This document shows positions 59,375 through 64,000 of a stretch of 64,000 nt of DNA, one piece after another (position 1 is the stretch's first letter; the number at the start of each line of letters is the position of its first letter). The notes beneath the pieces are model-generated. The model saw nothing but the letters and a program-made list of their open reading frames with translations. It was not told the DNA's origin and searched no databases. The stretch comes from Pseudothioclava arenosa (lineage in GTDB: Bacteria; Pseudomonadota; Alphaproteobacteria; Rhodobacterales; Rhodobacteraceae), in assembly GCF_002358085.1 (NCBI RefSeq), contig NZ_NTJD01000001.1, positions 124,001 to 188,000 on the forward strand, in the 5' to 3' direction. Both the position numbers and the translations under genes were made by a program.

Positions 59375-60655
59375 CTATTTCCCCAACAGCTCCGCCAGCA
59401 CCAGCGCCATTACCTTGGCGCTGTCTTCCATGTCGGTGATGCCGATCCATTCGTCGGGCTGATGCGCCAGCGCCAGCACGCCCGGCCCGTAGGCGATGCA
59501 ATTCTTCAGCCGGCCGATCCGGTCGATATGTTTCTGGTCATAGGTGCCGGGCGAGACGACATAGGCGGCCTCGCGGCCCAGAACGGCCGCGATCGCGGCG
59601 GCGGTCGAGCGCACGACGGGCGCGTCGCGGTCGGTCATCGTGGGCTGCACCTCGAAGAGGTCGCGGATCTCGTAGGTGAAATTCGCGCGCCGCGCCTTGA
59701 CCCGTTCCATCAGCGCCGAGACCTCGGATTTCACCTCGTCGATCTGTTCCTCGATCAGGAAGCGGCGGTCGATGATGATGCGGCAGCGGTCGGGCACGCA
59801 GGGCGCGGGCAGGCCGGTGTAGCCGGGGTCTTGTTCGGGTTCGCCGCCGTGGATCGAATTGATGTTCAGCGTCGATTGCCGCGCGCCTTCGGGGATCACC
59901 GGCATCGCGGTGTGCTTGGTCGTTAGGAGCGGAAACAGCGTTTCTTCCATCTCGGCCAGCACCGCGCCCATGTGGCGCACGGCCGAGTCGCCAAGGAATG
60001 GCATCGAGCCATGGGCGATGCGGCCATGGGTCTCGATTTCCGCCCACCAGACGCCGCGATGGCCGAGGCAGATCTGGTCCTTGTGGAGGGGTTCGGGGAT
60101 GATGACATGCTGCACGCGCTCGGGCGCAAAGCGGCCTTGCGCGGCCAGATAGGCCACCCCGCCATAACCGCCGGTTTCCTCGTCGGCGGTGGCGGAAATC
60201 TCGATCGCGCCGGCGTAATCGGGGCAGGCGGTGATTAAGGCCTCGGCGGCGATGACCGAGGCGGCCAGGCCCCCCTTCATGTCGCAGGCGCCGCGGCCAT
60301 AGATGCGGTCGCCCTCGATCTCGGCGCCGAAAGGGTCGCGGGTCCAGCCGTGGCCGACTTCGACGACATCGTGATGGCTGTTGAAATGCACGCAGTCGCC
60401 CGGGCGCGTTCCTTCGCGCCGTGCGACCATGTTCCAGCGCGGGTATGTGTCGCTGTCGCCCGGCGCGTCATGGGCGCGGATCAGTTCAACCTCGAAGCCC
60501 TCGGCCAGAAGCCGCTCGGCGAGGTAATCGCAGATCTCGCGGTAATGCCGTCCGGGCGGGTTGAGTGTGGGAATGCGGATCAGGTCCTGCGTCAGCGCGA
60601 TCAGATCGTCGCGCCGTGCCCGAATTTCATGCGTTATGCGGTCTTCCAGCTTCAT
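59375..60655 (-). CDS. M20-family deacylase (ArgE/DapE type)
   Basis: Two-zinc amidohydrolase removing an acyl group from an amino acid or peptide. 426 residues. Seen: HFNSHHDVVEVG (about 91-102; metal His and catalytic Asp), GRGACDMKGGLAASVIAAEAL (about 120-140; bridging Asp), SATADEETGGYGG (about 153-165; catalytic and metal Glu), dimerisation lid (about 205-325) and the final metal His in GVLALAHQPDEWI (about 395-407). Public names include acetylornithine deacetylase/succinyl-diaminopimelate desuccinylase. Not clearly either, so no symbol. No good Shine-Dalgarno precedes ATG 60655. Confidence 0.88.
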   Translation of the reverse strand: MKLEDRITHEIRARRDDLIALTQDLIRIPTLNPPGRHYREICDYLAERLLAEGFEVELIRAHDAPGDSDTYPRWNMVARREGTRPGDCVHFNSHHDVVEVGHGWTRDPFGAEIEGDRIYGRGACDMKGGLAASVIAAEALITACPDYAGAIEISATADEETGGYGGVAYLAAQGRFAPERVQHVIIPEPLHKDQICLGHRGVWWAEIETHGRIAHGSMPFLGDSAVRHMGAVLAEMEETLFPLLTTKHTAMPVIPEGARQSTLNINSIHGGEPEQDPGYTGLPAPCVPDRCRIIIDRRFLIEEQIDEVKSEVSALMERVKARRANFTYEIRDLFEVQPTMTDRDAPVVRSTAAAIAAVLGREAAYVVSPGTYDQKHIDRIGRLKNCIAYGPGVLALAHQPDEWIGITDMEDSAKVMALVLAELLGK

Positions 60656-60803
60656 GACCGGAGGCTAGCGCCGGGCGGGGGCGACTGTCCATCGAAAGCG
60701 GTGGCGGTGGGGGAACGATTTCGTTAGCTTTTCGAAGGACGAGGGCTTGCGCGCAGGGCGGGGGCTCCCCAGATTGTGAATAAGATTAACATTGGAGGGC
60801 GCA

Positions 60804-61880
60804 ATGGCCGGTTTGGAAACCCAGATCGCGGAAAGCCAGAAGCAGGTGGCCGAGGCTCAGGCAAAGATTTCCGAGATCACCAGCCGGATCGAGGCCGCGC
60901 GCGGCAAGATGGCGGCCGGGCAGGATATCGGGCTGGATATCGAGAACGCCTCGCTCGCGGATGTGCAGGCCCATGCCGATGCGATGAACGCCAATATCGC
61001 CGAGCTGATCATGGGGCTCGACGATGTGACGGCCGGGTTCTCGAAGGATTTCGAGGGGCTGCGGACCAAGACCGGCTGGGAAAGTGTCGTCGGCTTCTTT
61101 GCTAAGGGCAAATCCGAGGCGATGCGGGCCGAGCGCCTGCGCGCCGCCTCGATCGATTCGAAGTTGCAGGACCTGATTTCCAAGTCGGACACGATCGTGA
61201 AGCTGCTGGAAGGCCAGCTGGCGTTGCTGAACGAGCAGAAGGCCAAGGTGGAAACCAACCTGACCGGCACGCTCGATGAGCGTGAGGCGACGGTGGCGGG
61301 CCTTGAGGCGCTGCGCGCCGAGATCCTTGCGATGGACCCGAAGATCATCGAGCTGGAAAACAAGATCGCGGTCGAGCAGGACGCGGCCGCGCGCACCCGG
61401 CTGGAGACCGAGCTTGCCGACCTGAACGTGCGCTACAACGCGCTGGTGCAGGACGAGCAGGTGAAGCTTGCGAAAAGCCAGACGCTCGAACGCTATATCG
61501 AAAAGGGCAAGACCTGGGTCGACAGCCTGCAGAACCAGGCGGCGACGCAGATGGTGCTGATCAACAAGCTTTCGACCGACACGCAGCAGCGCGTGGTGCT
61601 GTATGATGCGCTGACCAAATCGCTGAAAACCGCACAGCAGCAGGATGTCGCGCACCGGATCAACGAGATCGGGGTGCAGACCGACAAGGAGGCGCAGACC
61701 GCGATGGCCGGCATTGGCGCCGCGACCAACACGCGCATGGCCGAGATGCTGGAGGCGCACGAAGATCACATGGTCTTTGCCCGCAAGGTGCTGGAACAGA
61801 AGGCCAAGGCCGACGAGCGCTTCATGCGGCGGTTTCAGGCGATCGTCGAGAAGCACGACAAGAACCTTTACGGCGGCTGA
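60804..61880 (+). CDS. Unrecognised long coiled-coil protein
   Basis: 358 residues, no signal peptide or membrane span. The whole protein is predicted helical and heptad-rich: LETQIAESQKQVAEAQAKISEITSRIEAAR (4-33), VKLLEGQLALLNEQKAKVE (about 133-151), LEALRAEILAMDPKIIELENKIAVEQDAAA (about 167-196) and a C-terminal helix ending RRFQAIVEKHDKNLYGG. A conserved-looking hinge RTKTGWESVVGFFAKGKSEAMRAERLR (about 88-114) breaks the coils. A perfect GGAGG-GCGCA-ATG context fixes the start. First gene of a three-gene unit with the next two. Known coiled-coil stress families such as TelA lack the same C-terminal motif. Confidence 0.7.
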   Translation: MAGLETQIAESQKQVAEAQAKISEITSRIEAARGKMAAGQDIGLDIENASLADVQAHADAMNANIAELIMGLDDVTAGFSKDFEGLRTKTGWESVVGFFAKGKSEAMRAERLRAASIDSKLQDLISKSDTIVKLLEGQLALLNEQKAKVETNLTGTLDEREATVAGLEALRAEILAMDPKIIELENKIAVEQDAAARTRLETELADLNVRYNALVQDEQVKLAKSQTLERYIEKGKTWVDSLQNQAATQMVLINKLSTDTQQRVVLYDALTKSLKTAQQQDVAHRINEIGVQTDKEAQTAMAGIGAATNTRMAEMLEAHEDHMVFARKVLEQKAKADERFMRRFQAIVEKHDKNLYGG

Positions 61881-61901
61881 GGACGGCCCGGAGGCAAGCC
61901 C

Positions 61902-63029
61902 GTGGTTGAAACCGACCTGACCAACGATCATCGCGCGCTCGATGATGAATTCGCCGCGCGGCGTTACTTCGCCAAGTTCGAGCGGATCACCCGGATCCTC
62001 GCGCGGCTCGCCGAGAGCCCCGAGATTGACGGGGTTCTGGGCGAGGCCGAGGCGGGGATTCTGGGCGGCTACATCCAGGGCGTCGCGGCAAGCTTCAAGG
62101 CGCTGTCGATGAAATACCTGGTCTCGGGACGAATCTCGGGGCCGGCGCGCAAGCACCTGACGATCGACCTGCATGAAAGCGGTTTCCCGATCTATCAGGA
62201 GCTGGTCGCGATGGCCAATGACGCGGCGCAGGCCGCGCAACACTTGCGCGGCATGGCCTCGGCCGAGGATCTGCGCGACCGGATGCTGCGCCGCATTCTG
62301 GGCGAGCGTGAAGTGCCGACTGACCTGCAATATGCGATGAGCCAGCGCCTCTATTTCGAGGCGCTGGGGGCGGGGCAGGGCAGCCTGTTCTGGGCGCAGA
62401 TGCATCCCACGATCGAGCCGCTGGGCGAGATCGGCGGCGAGCGGCGGCGCTACCTGCTGCATTGGGCGGTCTATGACAGCCAGCTCAATGTGCCGGTGAT
62501 CTACCTGCTCGATCTTGAGGACAGCGGGCGCCGCGCCCTGCCGCGCGACGAAGGGCGCTGGGAACAGGCCAAGGCGCATCTGATGGCGCAATCGGTGGCG
62601 GGGCTGAAGCTGATTACCATCGCCAAGGGGTTCGACACCGATTTCGACGACCTGCACCCCAAGCGGCTGCGCAGGCTGTTCCTCGGGCCGATGTATTCCA
62701 ACGCCTTCACCTTGCAGAGCGGGCCGATCCGCGAGGTTCTGGACGAGGCGCGCGCGCCCGCAGGCGAGGATTGGGCACTGGCCTGGACCCTCGAGGAGCT
62801 GGAATCGGCGCGGGTCGAGGTGGAAAAGGGCTGGTTTTCGGCGACCGAGCGCGAGGTGTTCGACCTCGATCCGCTGGCCGCGCAGAACAGCGGTGCCTCG
62901 CGGGTGAGCCGGGCGCTGATCTTGCCGCAGCGCCCGTTTCAGGTGCTCGCGGAAAAGGATCCGCGCGGGTTTCGCGATGTGCGCAAATTCGTGGTGGGGC
63001 AGGATGACCGGGTGCTGGTTTATGGCTGA
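61902..63029 (+). CDS. Unrecognised protein, 375 residues
   Basis: GTG start with GGAGG seven bases upstream, 21 bases after the coiled-coil gene, so certainly cotranscribed. Mostly alpha/beta: an N-terminal helical part (RRYFAKFERITRILARLAESPEIDGVLGEAEAGILGGYIQGVA, about 20-62), a beta-rich middle with LLHWAVYDSQLNVPVIYLLDLEDSGRR (about 186-212), LITIAKGFDTDFDDLHPKRLRRLFLGPMYSN (about 240-270), and a C-terminal RALILPQRPFQVLAEKDPRG. No domain recognised; no signal peptide. Probably works with the neighbours. Confidence 0.7.
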   Translation: MVETDLTNDHRALDDEFAARRYFAKFERITRILARLAESPEIDGVLGEAEAGILGGYIQGVAASFKALSMKYLVSGRISGPARKHLTIDLHESGFPIYQELVAMANDAAQAAQHLRGMASAEDLRDRMLRRILGEREVPTDLQYAMSQRLYFEALGAGQGSLFWAQMHPTIEPLGEIGGERRRYLLHWAVYDSQLNVPVIYLLDLEDSGRRALPRDEGRWEQAKAHLMAQSVAGLKLITIAKGFDTDFDDLHPKRLRRLFLGPMYSNAFTLQSGPIREVLDEARAPAGEDWALAWTLEELESARVEVEKGWFSATEREVFDLDPLAAQNSGASRVSRALILPQRPFQVLAEKDPRGFRDVRKFVVGQDDRVLVYG

Positions 63030-63070
63030 GACCGGGGACGGGGGCGCTGCCCCCGGGGGCTGGCGCCCCT

Positions 63071-63099
63071 CCCCCGGAGTATTTCTGGCTCGATGAAAG
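63071..63099 (+). repeat. GTATTT repeat, subfamily A, inside an operon before a start codon
   Basis: CCCCCGGAGTATTT then GCTCGATGAAAG, preceded by mini-hairpin GGGGGCGCTGCCCCC. It lies between two genes of the same operon; its 3' end is 10 bases before the next ATG and the ribosome-binding site GGTAAGG follows immediately. Confidence 0.78.
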
Positions 63100-63109
63100 G
63101 GTAAGGCGG

Positions 63110-64000
63110 ATGAGTGCACCGCGCGACGAGATGGAACTTCGGGAAGAGGCGATCCGCGCACATTACGGGGCGGCGGCGGCGCTGTTGACCGGGTTCGACC
63201 ATGCGCCGCGTCTGGCGAAGGCGCGGGCAGTGGAGCCTGCGCCGGTGGAACGCTCGCCGGGGATCGCGGCGACGGGGCGGCGGTTTCGTTCGACCACGCC
63301 GGGGCTGGTGACGCGCGCGCTCGGGCGCCCCGACGGGGTGCGGCTGGCCGACCGGATCGAGGCGGTGGGCGAGGATGACCTGCCGACGCCCGCGCAGGCG
63401 CAGGTCTTGCAGGCGCTGCGCCGGGCCTTGGCGATTGCGCTGGCGGTGGGAGAGGCGGTGGCCGAAGCGACCGGCACGGCCGAGTTGAAGCGTGCCAATC
63501 TGGAGGGGCGGTTGCCCGAGGTGCGGCGCGCCGAGTTCTCGGAACTGCTGGCGGCCGAGGCGCTGGCGGTGCTGTCGGTCTTTGCCAATGCGACGGTGTT
63601 TCTGTTGGCGCCCCATGCGGGCGAGCAAAGCGCCGAGATCGGTGAGATCGACGAGGTTCTGGCCGACAATCCGCTCTTGGCGCTGCACGGGGCGTTGTGG
63701 GAGCTTGACCAGATCATCGCCGAGCGCGCCGGGGACGATGGCGCGCTGATCGCCACGGTTCTGGCCTATGCCGAAACGCTGAGCGCGAGGGCGCGCGCCC
63801 GCGGTGAAAACGCGCCGCGGATCGGGGCGTTTACCGGCACGGCCTGGCGGGTCGAGGCCGACGACCTGCCGATCGCCGGCTTTGCGCCGGCGCTGAAGGC
63901 GCGCGGCACGACCCTGGTGATGCAGTTCAAGAAGCCACATGAGGTGGTGGGTAACCATATCGCGAAATATCAGGCGATGCGTCTGGCCAAGATGCTGATG
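63110..64000 (+). CDS. Unrecognised protein, probably AAA+ ATPase (3' end beyond the window)
   Basis: 297 codons visible, cut by the right edge. Residues 1-270 are helical and Ala/Glu-rich with no recognised domain (VQAL-type helices, e.g. QAQVLQALRRALAIALAVGEAVAEA about 98-122). From about residue 270 the sequence becomes ALKARGTTLVMQFKKPHEVVGNHIAKYQAMRLAKMLM, in which PHEVVGNHIAKYQAMRLAKML resembles the element that precedes the Walker A loop in Vps4/ClpX-like AAA+ ATPases. A Walker motif is not yet inside the window, so this is an inference. Start ATG 63110 has AAGG. Confidence 0.55.
   Translation, partial: MSAPRDEMELREEAIRAHYGAAAALLTGFDHAPRLAKARAVEPAPVERSPGIAATGRRFRSTTPGLVTRALGRPDGVRLADRIEAVGEDDLPTPAQAQVLQALRRALAIALAVGEAVAEATGTAELKRANLEGRLPEVRRAEFSELLAAEALAVLSVFANATVFLLAPHAGEQSAEIGEIDEVLADNPLLALHGALWELDQIIAERAGDDGALIATVLAYAETLSARARARGENAPRIGAFTGTAWRVEADDLPIAGFAPALKARGTTLVMQFKKPHEVVGNHIAKYQAMRLAKMLM

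Noticed and set aside
60804-61880. Assigning the coiled-coil protein to the TelA toxic-anion-resistance family
   Set aside because: Coiled-coil texture is similar, but the IPLWK-type C-terminal motif and the expected partner gene are missing.
60786-63161. A minus-strand open frame of about 790 codons over the coiled-coil operon
   Set aside because: Antisense to genes with good ribosome-binding sites and typical codon use; amino-acid composition is shadow-like.
1-64000. Insertion sequences, prophage, integrons and CRISPR arrays
   Set aside because: No transposase, integrase or phage structural gene, and no run of regularly spaced direct repeats was seen; the only repeats are the dispersed GTATTT elements.

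Overview
The window is ordinary chromosomal DNA from a high-G+C alphaproteobacterium, most probably a member of the Rhodobacteraceae. The evidence is the gene content: a TrcR/DUF1013 cell-cycle regulator, COQ9, a GAF-type PtsP next to lysC, a DUF1178 protein, the order pcm - tolC - PopZ-like protein, and a small conserved protein that I associate with the DUF6280 family. I see no insertion sequence, prophage, integron or CRISPR array. Gene density is very high, several genes start with GTG or TTG, and many neighbours overlap by 1 or 4 bases.

Layout. 1-9.4 kb: nucleoside salvage (mtnP, cut by the left edge), a DMT exporter, flavin reductase, a GNAT acetyltransferase, EcsC, then a minus-strand block waaA - DUF1178 - lysC - ptsP. 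9.5-15.6 kb: a GMC oxidoreductase and an RND efflux pair. 15.8-19.8 kb: a short phasin-like protein, tRNA-Cys, pcm, tolC and a PopZ-like polar organiser. 20-30.6 kb: ygfZ, an MsbA-like exporter, two aminotransferases, enoyl-CoA hydratase, DUF1992 and valS. 30.7-34.8 kb: an Lrp regulator divergent from an ornithine decarboxylase, a DUF2235 hydrolase and a thioesterase. 35-44.4 kb: metF/LysR, suhB, mscL, ald/Lrp, rpsU, COQ9, quinone oxidoreductase, RNase T2 and trcR.

44.5-57.4 kb is the most accessory-looking part. A minus-strand operon encodes a Dpp-type ABC importer (two permeases and a double ATPase), an aldehyde dehydrogenase, an SDR, a P1 peptidase and a GabD-like dehydrogenase. Facing away from it is a clear creatinase whose 5' leader can form a long nested hairpin, plus a second hairpin overlapping the Shine-Dalgarno sequence. 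The matching substrate-binding protein and a cupin lie just beyond. Together they suggest import and breakdown of creatine or a related guanidino or amide compound. 57.6-64 kb: panBC, a DapE/ArgE-type deacylase, and a three-gene operon of unrecognised proteins whose last member appears to be entering an AAA+ ATPase domain at the right edge.

Two features cut across the whole window. First, a dispersed short repeat with a GTATTT core occurs in two subfamilies (a GCTCGATGAAAG arm and a CCAAGAAGAA arm). It lies mostly between genes, often as inverted pairs between convergent genes, once in frame inside the double ATPase, and twice against a start codon. Second, near-identical dyads upstream of the RND adaptor gene and of tolC suggest that one repressor co-regulates the pump and its outer-membrane channel.
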